Source: PLGF01 sp052139695
GTDB taxonomy: Bacteria > Verrucomicrobiota > Verrucomicrobiia > Limisphaerales > Palsa-1400
Direction: 5' to 3'
Length of the DNA stretch: 64,000 nt
Assembly (NCBI GenBank): GCA_052139695.1
Contig: JBKQWF010000171.1
Location: 1-64,000 of the forward strand
Shown piece after piece: positions 15,765 through 24,800 of this stretch. The position numbers and the translations under genes are program-made. Within the stretch, counting starts at the first letter, position 1. Every line of letters starts with the position of its first letter. The notes under the pieces were generated by a model. The model did no database searches and was not told the origin of the DNA. It worked only from the letters and a program-made list of their open reading frames with translations.

Positions 15765-16913
15765 TCAGGCTCCGTTGCCGCGATAGGAGGCAGGGCCAGC
15801 CGCCGCGCCGGCGAGATTGTTCGCGGAGTCGGCGGAATCGAGATGATGGCGCACGTGGTCGGATAGCTGTTCCAGGATGATCTGCCGTTTCTGGGTTTGG
15901 TCCTGGCGGCGGGCCGCTTCCCGATGGAACATGGATTTGCCGTAAGCAATCAATGCCACCAGTTGATTTTCAAGCTTGGCGATATTGCCGCTGGCTTCGC
16001 CCAACCCCAAGCGCTCGCGGGCAATGGTTTCCCGCAAACGTCCGCGCTCTTCCTCCAGTTGCGCGCTCGCCGGATCGACCGCCAACCGCACCGGCCGATG
16101 CCGCCCATAAAGACCGGTCATATACATCCCCAGGACGGCCGAAAGAAAAATCTCGGCAACCGCCTGGCCAGTGACCGTGACCACATCAATCCATTTTGCC
16201 CCGGCAAAATTAAGGCCGCGCGGCGCCGCCCCGGAACCGGACGGAGCATCGAACACGGTCAGCGAGGCGATTTGGTCATTGATGCCCTTGGATAAAGAGG
16301 GATAAACGCTGGCATACGCCGCCGCCCAGACAAGAACGCCGCTCACGCCCGCAACCAGGCAAAACCAGAAATACCTGTCGCGGGCCCTGCTCTCTTGCAA
16401 ACAATCCCAGCCTACTTTGATCGCCAGCGCGCCCACCGGCAGAAGCGCCGTCCACAGATACGCCCTTAACGGATTCTCTCGAAACGTGATGAACCCGGAT
16501 TCCAGCAAATTGAACGAGATATTGGAGACCCCGAAGGCGATCAAACAGAGAATCCCCAGCGCGCAAATGGAGAACATGAATAAATCCCAGGCGTTCCAGG
16601 CGGGATTGGGAGCCGTGTCTTCGCGGCCCCCAACCATGACGGGAACCAGACGGGAACGCTGGCTGAGAGTCAGTTCCGTCTCCTTGAGGCGGGCTTCCAG
16701 AAACGCCAGATGTTCGGCGTGGGTCCGCGCTTTCTGCCGCGCTTGCTCCCACTCCACCGCGTGATGATGCAGAAAGAGCGCCCGATGGTACTGCTCGATC
16801 TCCGCGACGGCGACGGTGGACGCGTCTGGATTTTCGAGTTGGTTCTGGATGAATTCCAGGTGAACGGGCGGCGTGATCCCCTCTTCGTTCGGCTTCGGCG
16901 CAACGGTGCTCAT
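15765..16913 (-). CDS. Four-helix membrane protein with coiled-coil ends, unknown function
   Basis: A 382-residue protein. Residues 35-85 form a charged coiled coil, then hydrophobic helices occur at about 112-132, 148-168, 180-203 and 250-272. The C-terminal 100 residues are again a Glu/Arg/Gln-rich coiled coil ('LEEERGRLRETIARERLG'). No enzymatic motif is seen. It precedes the secreted protein at 14392 by 20 bases and may anchor or present it; this is inference from gene order only. A long inverted repeat separates it from blaR1. Confidence 0.6.
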   Translation of the reverse strand: MSTVAPKPNEEGITPPVHLEFIQNQLENPDASTVAVAEIEQYHRALFLHHHAVEWEQARQKARTHAEHLAFLEARLKETELTLSQRSRLVPVMVGGREDTAPNPAWNAWDLFMFSICALGILCLIAFGVSNISFNLLESGFITFRENPLRAYLWTALLPVGALAIKVGWDCLQESRARDRYFWFCLVAGVSGVLVWAAAYASVYPSLSKGINDQIASLTVFDAPSGSGAAPRGLNFAGAKWIDVVTVTGQAVAEIFLSAVLGMYMTGLYGRHRPVRLAVDPASAQLEEERGRLRETIARERLGLGEASGNIAKLENQLVALIAYGKSMFHREAARRQDQTQKRQIILEQLSDHVRHHLDSADSANNLAGAAAGPASYRGNGA

Positions 16914-16955
16914 GGTGATAGCTTGTTAATTTGAAAATTTGTCAATCTGTCCCGC

Positions 16956-17028
16956 ATATTTGGGCGGCGCGGCAGCAACGCCCTAGCTCCCCAGGTGGTG
17001 GGGCGGCGCTGCCGCAACGCCCAAATAT
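16956..17028. repeat. Long imperfect inverted repeat
   Basis: Two 28-base arms (16956-16983 and 17001-17028) are inverted copies with four mismatches. They begin and end with ATATTTGGGCG / CGCCCAAATAT and contain GCGGCAGC / GCTGCCGC. The loop is 17 bases. It lies between two minus-strand genes and could act as a terminator or processing hairpin for the BlaI/BlaR1 transcript, or be a minimal mobile palindrome. There is no poly-T tract on the minus strand. Confidence 0.65.
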
Positions 17029-17101
17029 CAAATACCTTCGGCTGATCTAAAATTGAACTTGCGGGCCGCGCCCAACACGCGACCCGGCAAGCCACGCAAA
17101 G

Positions 17102-19198
17102 TCACGAGGCTTTTGGCTCGGGCTTTTCGTCCTTGGACCCGTCGTCATGCTTGTCGTTTTGTTCCGGTTTCCCGTGTTTCTGGCCTTTTTCGAGCTGCTG
17201 AATTTGCCGCTCCAGGCTCCTCACTTGATTTTGTAAGGATTCGCGGGCCTGGCGAAGAGCCTGCAGCTCCATTTGCGAACGCTCAGATTCAGCCTCTTTC
17301 CAGTCCTCCGGCCTGCGATCAAAATTCTTATTCTTCAATTTCTCGACGTCACGCATGGCTTGTTCCGCGGCGCGCTGGCCCGCCTCCGCCGCGCGTTGGC
17401 CGGCGGCCGCCGCACGCTCGCCCGCTTCTACCGCCCGGCGGACCTCTTCTGCTGCCCGTTTGGCTTCTTGGGCAGCGCGATTGATCGATTGCTCATCGAG
17501 CGGGTTCACGGAAACTGTTCCGCCGGCGCCTCCCGAGAAACCGTCAGCCGTGGAATTAGCATCGATTCGGTGCTTGCCCCTCACCGCGCCTCGCGCTTGC
17601 AGGTCCCCAAGGATTCGTTCAATACGGTCCAACCGCTCTTCGACGGTCATTTGTTTCGACGGCGTTGCCCCGCCCGTCGTCTGGCCAAACGGCGCTGGCG
17701 CTGGGGCCGTCATTGCGACCATCGCCGCCATCGGAACCGGCGGAACCGGCGGAAGACCGTTGACACCTTGCGGTGTTGCCGCCTCGGGGGGCTCAGGTGG
17801 CTCGGGTGGCTCAGCCGCCTTCGTGGGAGCGACGGCCGGCGCTGGCAGGGAAGTGGCGGCGCTCCCAGGGGTCTTGAGGCGAGGACCAGAGGAAGTATCC
17901 CCCGTATCGGGCGGCAACGCCGCCGGAGCTCCATCGGCAGTTGGCGAAGGCTGCGCCAGGACCAAACGCGGCCCGGCCGTAACGGCAAGGAGAGCGAGCA
18001 GTGCGGTCGCCGTGGTGAAAAGTCCCAGCCAGCGCCTGGCCAGCCGGGGAGAACGATTTCTTTGCGTGTTCAGTATCATAGTTATCCTTTGTTTTAGTTG
18101 ACTATTGCTGTGAAAAACTCCAGGGGCCAGCAAATGGCCGGACTGGCTCATGCGGCTGGCGACATTGGCCAGGGTGAGCGCGTAAGCGCGGGGACGGCCG
18201 CTCGCTTCAAGGACATGATCATCGCAGGCAATCTCCCGCTCCACAGAAAGCCTGCCAGAAATCCACCAAACCGCCGGATGAAAAAAAAGCGCGGCCTGGA
18301 TGAATTGTTGCGCCAGATTACCCCAATCATCTCGCCGTTCCACGTGTGCCAGTTCGTGCCGCAGGACGTGTTCTGCTTCAATCTGGTCCAGGTCATTGTC
18401 CATCTCCGCCGGCAAGAGGATGACCGGATGGAAAAAGCCTAAGAGACCGGCAGTCCGATGCGCATTAGAGATCTTCGCTTGGACGTGTCGCCGCCTCGCC
18501 AACGAAGCGCGGAGCTTATCGAACACCATTTGCAGAGCGGGGCCGGGAGAAGTGGAGTTCCGCTTGACACGGCGAACCTCAAGAATCTGTCGAACAAGTA
18601 GGAACCCCCGCACGCCGGCCAGCAAAATCCAAGCGAAAATCAATCCGAGGCAAAGCGAATGCGGTAAAGTAATGTCCTTCCTAAGGTTCCATGCTGATGG
18701 CTGCTGCGCCACTGAAGGGACGGTCGATTGAGTTTCTTCCGGCGCGGCCGTGGTGCCCGCGGTTTCGATGACAGGTTCATTTCTAACCTGTTCATCCTGC
18801 TCTTGTTTCGTCTCGAGCGCGGGCCGTGCGGCCCCGCTTTCCTCGGACGAAGAATCCTGCGATTGCGGCGCGGCCATATCGGTATTGGCGTCTGCTAAAT
18901 CACCAACTTCCTCGCCAAACGAAGCCACGGGAACGGTCGCCGTTGTGCTGGGCCTCGGCAAAAGTGCAGCCGCGGGATTGTGTCCGTGTGTGAGAAAGGA
19001 AAGCAGCAGATGCGCCGGGATTAAAGCCGTCACAAACAGCAAGACCGCGCTCCAGACGGCGTGACGAGTCGCGGCATTGGTGCGGACCAGAAACCGCAAG
19101 GCTAGCCCGGCCAGGGCAGCGACCAGAACGCCTTGGTAAACACCGTTGGCCGTCGCGCTTAACATCTGTTCGCCTGCATTGAAGAATGACGCGCTCAT
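17102..19198 (-). CDS. M56-family (BlaR1-like) membrane metallopeptidase with coiled-coil C-terminus
   Basis: A 698-residue protein. Hydrophobic helices lie near 20-38, 48-70, 180-200 and 385-405, and the zinc motif 'LRHELAHVERRDD' lies near residue 280, as in BlaR1/MecR1. In those proteins ligand sensing triggers cleavage of the BlaI repressor. The sensor here is not a penicillin-binding domain. The C-terminal 290 residues are a Pro/Ala-rich linker, a coiled coil with Ala/Glu/Arg repeats ('AAEAGQRAAEQA') and a charged tail. The signal is therefore unknown. It overlaps blaI by four bases. Confidence 0.9.
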   Translation of the reverse strand: MSASFFNAGEQMLSATANGVYQGVLVAALAGLALRFLVRTNAATRHAVWSAVLLFVTALIPAHLLLSFLTHGHNPAAALLPRPSTTATVPVASFGEEVGDLADANTDMAAPQSQDSSSEESGAARPALETKQEQDEQVRNEPVIETAGTTAAPEETQSTVPSVAQQPSAWNLRKDITLPHSLCLGLIFAWILLAGVRGFLLVRQILEVRRVKRNSTSPGPALQMVFDKLRASLARRRHVQAKISNAHRTAGLLGFFHPVILLPAEMDNDLDQIEAEHVLRHELAHVERRDDWGNLAQQFIQAALFFHPAVWWISGRLSVEREIACDDHVLEASGRPRAYALTLANVASRMSQSGHLLAPGVFHSNSQLKQRITMILNTQRNRSPRLARRWLGLFTTATALLALLAVTAGPRLVLAQPSPTADGAPAALPPDTGDTSSGPRLKTPGSAATSLPAPAVAPTKAAEPPEPPEPPEAATPQGVNGLPPVPPVPMAAMVAMTAPAPAPFGQTTGGATPSKQMTVEERLDRIERILGDLQARGAVRGKHRIDANSTADGFSGGAGGTVSVNPLDEQSINRAAQEAKRAAEEVRRAVEAGERAAAAGQRAAEAGQRAAEQAMRDVEKLKNKNFDRRPEDWKEAESERSQMELQALRQARESLQNQVRSLERQIQQLEKGQKHGKPEQNDKHDDGSKDEKPEPKAS

Positions 19199-19578
19199 GA
19201 ATCTTCCCTTTCCGAATTGAGGATCGTCTCCTTGATCTGATCCAGTTCCTCCGACGTCAGCTCATCGTCCCGCAGAAATGACAGGACCAACTCGCTGGGG
19301 GAGCCCCCAAAAAACTTGGACAAAAACTGGTGGGCCGCTTTGCGCCGGACAGTGTCCCGGTCCACTGCGGGGGTAAAAACAAAGGCCCGTCCCTCCTTGC
19401 GGGACGACAAATAACCCTTGGCCTTCAAAATGCGAATCAAAGTCAGGATCGTGGTGTAGGCGTCTTTGCCTTTTAATGCCTCGACCACCTCCGCGACCGT
19501 CGCGGAACCACGGGCCCAAATGACCTCCATGATGCGGTGTTCGGCATTGGTTAACATCGTTGCTTTTTTGCGTGGCAT
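19195..19578 (-). CDS. BlaI/MecI/CopY-family repressor
   Basis: A 127-residue winged-helix repressor. The DNA-binding part spans about residues 8-75 ('LTNAEHRIMEVIWARG', 'DAYTTILTLIRILKAKGYLS', wing 'RKEGRAFVFTPAV') and a dimerisation helix bundle follows ('FFGGSPSELVLSFLRDDELT'). BlaI proteins repress their own operon until cleaved by the partner M56 protease. The partner gene follows with a four-base overlap. A partial palindrome lies seven bases upstream of the start codon. Confidence 0.93.
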   Translation of the reverse strand: MPRKKATMLTNAEHRIMEVIWARGSATVAEVVEALKGKDAYTTILTLIRILKAKGYLSSRKEGRAFVFTPAVDRDTVRRKAAHQFLSKFFGGSPSELVLSFLRDDELTSEELDQIKETILNSEREDS

Positions 19579-19584
19579 AGCGTG

Positions 19585-19648
19585 CTATTAAACAATTAGT
19601 AGCTGAACTTTACATGTTTTTAAAAACTCGTCAACTAAATCCTTAGTT
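19585..19648. promoter_or_regulatory. Candidate BlaI operators upstream of blaI
   Basis: Two AT-rich palindromes precede blaI. The site at 19585-19602 reads ctattaaacaattagtag, with CTA-N-TAA and TTA-N-TAG half-sites. The site at 19633-19648 is AACTAA-atcc-TTAGTT with perfect 6-base arms. BlaI-type operators in other bacteria are TACA/TGTA-type dyads, so the match is by layout rather than exact sequence. Autoregulation is expected for this family. Confidence 0.5.
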
Positions 19649-19940
19649 TTTTTGCAAAAATCTTTCACGCCTTAACATTTTCTTTCCATCTGGTCGTTGT
19701 CGCAGGCCTGTGCGGCGGCAAGATCTTACTGACGATTCCCATGGCAGAAGAGGGTCGTCGCGCAGCGACATTGGATATTAGCCAGACACGCCAGTGCCTG
19801 GAATACCCGGGGGCAATTTATCCCTTGCTCAATCGTACGGCTCGGCTGCGCAGTGGGATTCAAATTCGAGGCAGAAAGATGGGGGCAGAAAAATAAAGCA
19901 GGCGCTTTGTGGAGAAAGCAAAAGCCCAACCAACAAAATA

Positions 19941-20006
19941 ACCACGGATTTCACTGATCTCACGGATGGGAATTTTTTTATCCGTGAAATCCGGGCAATC
20001 CGTGGT
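19941..20006. repeat. Inverted 'ccacggat' intergenic repeat
   Basis: ACCACGGAT at 19941 is mirrored by ATCCGTGGT ending at 20006, with further internal complementarity (tctcacggat / atccgtgaa) around a run of Ts. This is the 'ccacggatttcac...gtgaaatcc' type of palindromic intergenic repeat frequent in GC-rich soil bacteria. The rest of 19650-20160 holds no gene I can support; it includes a duplicated 'gcagaaa' tract near 19871-19893. Confidence 0.6.
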
Positions 20007-20163
20007 CAATTCCGCCTCCTCGACACTTTCGTTGCGGTTCACCTTCTTGAAGCCGGGTGGCATTTTCCAGCGATGGCTCGAAAACTGCCGGTGCAGCATC
20101 CCTGTGCGCTTTACCACCGACGCATTCTCTTCCGGCGGAAGCGCCGTGCCGGTATGGAATCCT

Positions 20164-20470
20164 AAAAAATCGCCGTTCCTGAGCCACGCGTAAAACCCGT
20201 CCAAAAACCTTCCGTAGGATTTTACTCTTGACGCATTCTTGCTATCATTGCCCCGCATGAAAACAATGCCACGCTCTCCAAGACCGCGATGACGCGCAAC
20301 GGCAAAATCGCCCGGCTTCCCCTGGCCGTCCGCCAGCAAAAGCCTGCTTGCCGCCGCAACCCGAGCCTGATTGAACCCAATTGAGGTAAATTGAGCCACT
20401 TTTACCCCCCCGGGGGGGGCGCTGCAGCCCGCCGCAATGCCTCGCCCTCTCTTTTTCGAGTGCGACAATT
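20164..20470 (+). repeat. Dispersed repeat, copy 2
   Basis: This region matches the repeat at 36899-37336 (inverted) through landmarks 'aaatcgccgttcctg', 'ccgtaggatttta', 'ttgacgcattc', 'tatcattgccccgcatg' and 'aatgccacgctctcc', then a short ORF and a GC-rich tail with a run of C and G residues. It lacks the 'gctcagcccc' hairpin end present in the other two copies. The element is on the plus strand and ends about 90 bases before the gene at 20561. Confidence 0.75.
20289..20384 (+). pseudogene. Degenerate 'MTRNGKIARLP' short ORF of the dispersed repeat
   Basis: ATG 20289 opens a 31-residue frame beginning 'MTRNGKIARLPLAVRQQ', then drifting into 'KPACRRNPSLIEPN'. The copy at 36988 keeps more of the central segment. 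I recall longer proteins with this N-terminus recurring many times in Verrucomicrobial genomes, so this is probably a decayed member. An 11-residue frame (MKTMPRSPRPR) overlaps its start by four bases (ATGA) in both copies 2 and 3. Confidence 0.45.
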
Positions 20471-20560
20471 CCGCCACGCACCCCTCTCCACCCATGCCCT
20501 TATGCTCTCTCCTCAAGCCGGTGTGGACAACGGCCCGCTATTTTCATAGGGTGAGAAGCC

Positions 20561-21820
20561 ATGAGCGCGGAATCATCCCAACGGCCCCAGCGAATCACCT
20601 CCATCGATGCGACGCGCGGTCTGGTCATGTTCACCATGATATTTGTCAATGATATCGCCGGAGCGCCCCATACCATCGTGCCCGATTGGATGCGGCATTT
20701 CCACGGGCGCAGCGGCATGACGTTCGTGGACCTGGTTTTTCCGGCGTTTCTCTTTATCGTCGGCATGTCGATCCCTTCCGCGCTGGGCGGACGCCTGCGC
20801 GCGGGCGAACCTGTCTGGAAAACTCTTCTGCACGTCCTCGCGCGGACCTTTTGCCTCCTGCTCGTTGGCATTATGATGGTCAACGACGAAAACCCAGGCC
20901 CGGATATGTCCGGCCTTGCTCCCGAGGTATGGGCGGTTTTGATGTATCTTTGCGCGATTCTGGCCTTTTGCTCCATTTCCCCGGCAGCGCGCGACGACGC
21001 CTCTCTCGAAAGGAGGCGCCGATGGCAACAGATTTCCCGCCTGGTCCGCGCCGCCGGATTCGCCGGTTTGATCGTGCTGGCCTTGATGTTTCGTGGCGAT
21101 AAAGGCCAGCGCATTATCACGTTTTCCCCCTTTTACATCCACACGGTTTGGTATGGAATTCTTGGCCTGATCGCGTGGGCCTATTTGGTCGGGTCCATTG
21201 TCTTCTTAGTCTTCCGCTCCAGCCAACTGGCGCTGCTGGGGTGCGTGGCGCTGCTCCTGGCCCTTTACCCGGCGGACAGTACCGGCCTCTTCGATCATTT
21301 TTGGCTGAACCGCTACGTTGGCATTGGCGGCGCGCTGGGATCCCAAGCGTCCATTACCGTCGCCGGAATGCTTCTGGCGACGGTCCTGCCGCCCTGGCGA
21401 TCTGTTAATTTGACGGAACGATTGCGCTTCACCGCCTGGTTCATTCTCGGATGCGCCGCCGCCGCCTTGTTGCTCCAGGGGCTTTACGGCGTCAGCAAAA
21501 ACGCCGCCACTCCCTCCTGGTGTCTCTGGGCCTGCGCCATCACCGCCTTTGTCTGGCTGATCTTCCATGTTTTCTCCGATCTTGGCGCCGTTCACCCCGT
21601 CGCCCGGCTCTTTTCGCTGGCTGGGGCAAACGTCTTGCTGGCGTACCTCCTTTCGGAAATGTTTCCCTCCGCGGCCAGCCTGGCCCACATTGATGGGTTC
21701 CTCGACAGGATCAGCGCCATCAGCTTGGCGGCGGCGATCTTGCGCTCGGCTGGCCTGGCTGTCGTCATTCTCGCCGCGACGGTCGGTTTGAACCGCATTG
21801 GCTTCCGGCTTAAAATCTAG
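20561..21820 (+). CDS. DUF5009/HGSNAT-like membrane acyltransferase
   Basis: A 419-residue polytopic protein with about ten helices. The N-terminus 'ITSIDATRGLVMFTMIFVND' and the following 'MTFVDLVFPAFLFIVGMSIP' are the signature of the YeiB/HGSNAT-like family (DUF5009), related to heparan-alpha-glucosaminide N-acetyltransferase. Members are thought to move acetyl groups across the membrane onto sugars. 'GTGAGAAG' before ATG 20561 supplies a ribosome-binding site. The AddB-like gene follows after eight bases and may be co-transcribed, with no obvious functional link. Confidence 0.85.
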   Translation: MSAESSQRPQRITSIDATRGLVMFTMIFVNDIAGAPHTIVPDWMRHFHGRSGMTFVDLVFPAFLFIVGMSIPSALGGRLRAGEPVWKTLLHVLARTFCLLLVGIMMVNDENPGPDMSGLAPEVWAVLMYLCAILAFCSISPAARDDASLERRRRWQQISRLVRAAGFAGLIVLALMFRGDKGQRIITFSPFYIHTVWYGILGLIAWAYLVGSIVFLVFRSSQLALLGCVALLLALYPADSTGLFDHFWLNRYVGIGGALGSQASITVAGMLLATVLPPWRSVNLTERLRFTAWFILGCAAAALLLQGLYGVSKNAATPSWCLWACAITAFVWLIFHVFSDLGAVHPVARLFSLAGANVLLAYLLSEMFPSAASLAHIDGFLDRISAISLAAAILRSAGLAVVILAATVGLNRIGFRLKI

Positions 21821-21828
21821 CACGACGC

Positions 21829-24800
21829 GTGAATCACAGTGGAGTCAACGTGCGATTTTTGCTCGGTCCCGCCGGATCGGGAAAAACCTTCCTGTGCCTG
21901 GACGAAATTCGCCGCGCTTTGTTGGAGCAACCGTCCGATCCGGCGCTTCTGTTGCTCGCGCCCAAACAAGCCACTTTCCAACTGGAACGGCAGCTCCTGG
22001 CCGAGCCGGCATTGCAAGGCTATATGCGCTTGCACATCCTCTCTTTCGAGCGGCTGGCGGATTTTGTTTTGACGCAACTGCGCCAACCGGTCCCGCCCCT
22101 GCTTTCTGAAAATGGCCGGATCATGGTGTTGCGCGCGCTGCTGGCCCGCCGGCGCGATGATTTGCAAATCTTCCGCGCCAGCGCGGGCCTGGCGGGATTC
22201 GCGACCCAACTCAGCCATCAACTGCGCGAATTGCAACGCCGGCGTCTGGCTCCTGAGAGCGTTCGAGCCCTGGCCGGCCAGCCCGGGGCCAGCCCTTCCC
22301 TCCGGCGCAAACTTCTGGACCTCGCCCTGCTCCTGGCAGATTATCAGAATTGGTTAAGTCAACATAATTTTGCCGATGCCGATTCCCTTCCCGACCTGGC
22401 CGCCGCCGCGCCGGCCTTGCCCGCCGCGCGGACTTTTTTCATCTCCGCGCTTTGGCTGGACGGCTTCGCCGAGATCACTCCCCAGGAGCTGAATCTCCTG
22501 GCCGCGCTGGCTCCTCATTGCCCAAAAATGACCCTGGCTTTTTGCCTGGAAAGCGAGTCGCCGCACTTGAAGTCCTCGTGGCTTTCCATTTGGAACAGCA
22601 TCGGAAAAACATTCGACCAATGCCGCGCCCGCTTCTCCACGATGCCCGATGCCAGCGTCACGGTCGAAGTATTGCGGCGCCAAGGGACCGTTGGACGCTT
22701 CAACGAAAACCCCGTTCTGCGGCACCTTGAGGAACACTGGACGCATCCCGTTCCCTTCCCGAATTGCCCCGCGGTCCAACATTCTCTGCGTCTGGCGGTC
22801 TGTCCCGACCCCGCCGCCGAAGCGGTTTCGGCGGCCCGGGAGATCCTGCGCTTTGTCCGGGCAGGCGGGCGCTGGCGCGAAGCCGCTGTCCTTGTCCGCG
22901 GCCTGGAAGGTTATCACGACCACCTCCGGCGCGTCTTTTCGCGCTATCAAATCCCGTTCTTCCTCGACCGCAGAGAACCGGTCGCCCAGCATCCGCTGGC
23001 GGAATTGACGCGCAGCGCGCTGCGCGCCGCCGCTTTCGGCTGGCGCCATGACGATTGGTTCGGCGCGCTCAAGACGGGACTGGTCACGCCGGAGGAGGAG
23101 AGCATTGACCGCCTCGAAAACGAAGCGCTCGCCCGCGGTTGGACAGGCCTGGTTTGGTTTGCGCCGTTGCCCTCGAGTAATGAAGGGCCGAATTGGGCGG
23201 AACGGTTGCGCCAGAGATGGCTGCCTCCCTTTGCCCAATTCCGCCAGGCTCTCAGCGTCTCATCCCGCCCCGACGGCCCCCAACTCGCTCAAGCCCTGCG
23301 CCGGCTTTGGCTCGCTCTTGATGTCCAAACCACGCTCCAGGAATGGAGTCTGCGCGTTCCCCAGGGCGAGGCCCTCCACGCCACCGTCTGGGAGCAGTTA
23401 AACGCATGGCTGGACGATCTCGCCCTGGCTTTCGCCGGCGAATCCATGCCATTGCGCGACTGGTTGCCCATCCTGGAAACAGGCTTGACGGGCCTTACCG
23501 TCGGGGTCATCCCACCCGTGCTCGACCAAGTCCTGATCGGAGCAATCGACCGCTCCCGCAATCCCGACCTCAGGCTGGTTTTGCTCTTGGGTGTCAATGA
23601 AACGGTTTTCCCGGCTGTCCCGGCCGGCGGAAGTTTGTTGAGCGAAACCGACCGCGAGGAACTTGCCCAGTGGGAAATCTTCCTGGGCCCCACGCGGCGG
23701 GAATTCCTGAGCCGCGAACGTTTTCTTGGCTATATCGCCTGCACCCGCTCGCGCGAACGCGTCATCCTGACTTGCGCGGAACGAAACGCCGGCGGTGAAC
23801 CGCTCAACCCGTCCCCGTTCTTTTCCCACCTGCGCGCCCTTTTTCCCGGCTTGGAGATCGAAGGATTTACTGGGCCTGATTGGAGGCAAGCCGAGCATGC
23901 TTGCGAATTGACCGCCCACCTCCTCAGCGCCAATGGTTCTTCACCGCTCTGCCATGAACTTCTGCAACGCCCCGCCTTTGCTTCCGTGCGGGAACAGATT
24001 CCCCTGCTCTCGCCCGGCGCCGGGCGCGAGCATCTTGCGCCAGAGCTGGCCGGCCAGCTTTATGGCCCCGCCTTGCGCACTTCCGTGAGCCGGCTGGAGG
24101 ACTTCGCCGCTTGCGCCTTCAAGTTCTTCATTCACTCCGGCCTGCGCGCCGAAGAACGGCAGCACTTTGAACTGGACGTCCGCGAGCGCGGCAGTTTTCA
24201 ACACGCCGTCCTCGCCGACTTTCACGAAAGACTGCGGCAGGAACAAAAAAAATGGCGCGACCTTTCCCCAGACGATGCCCGGCGCCGCGTCCGCGAAGCC
24301 GTCGATGGGCTTGTCCCGCGGTTCCGCGACGGCTTGCTTGCCGCCAACGCTCAAACCCGGTTTGCCGCGCGCGCCGTCACCGCATCTTTGCAAGAGTACG
24401 TCGCCGCGACGGTGGCCTGGATGGATTATTATCAATTCGATCCTTGTGAAGTCGAACTGGGATTCGGCGATAGCGAACGCGCCAGACTCCCGGCCTGGGA
24501 ACTCGATTTAGGGGCCGGTCGCCGCCTCATTTTGCGTGGCTTTATCGACCGAGTCGATTTATGCCGGCGCGGCTCCGGAGAAGACGCCCTCGCCGTGGTC
24601 ATTGATTATAAATCCAGCCTGCGCAAACTGGACAAGGTTCTGATGGCTCACGGACTCCAATTGCAATTGGTGGCCTACCTCGGCGTGCTCCGGCATTTGG
24701 CTAATCCCCAGCCCGCATTCGGTGTCGCCCGCCTTGTTCCAGCGGGCGTTTTCTACGTCAATTTGCGCGGCCAGGCGGAGCGGGGCGAAACGCGCGCCGA

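Noticed and set aside
20225..20260. Promoter reading TTGACG ... TATCAT inside the dispersed repeat
   Set aside because: The two boxes are only about ten bases apart, too close for a -35/-10 pair; conservation may reflect copying of the whole repeat.
19860..20516. 218-codon open frame on the minus strand
   Set aside because: It runs across the ccacggat repeat and the dispersed repeat copy 2 and has no recognisable domain or plausible start.
22354..23238. 294-codon open frame antisense to addB
   Set aside because: Lies entirely within the 1118-codon AddB-like gene, with no start context or domain.
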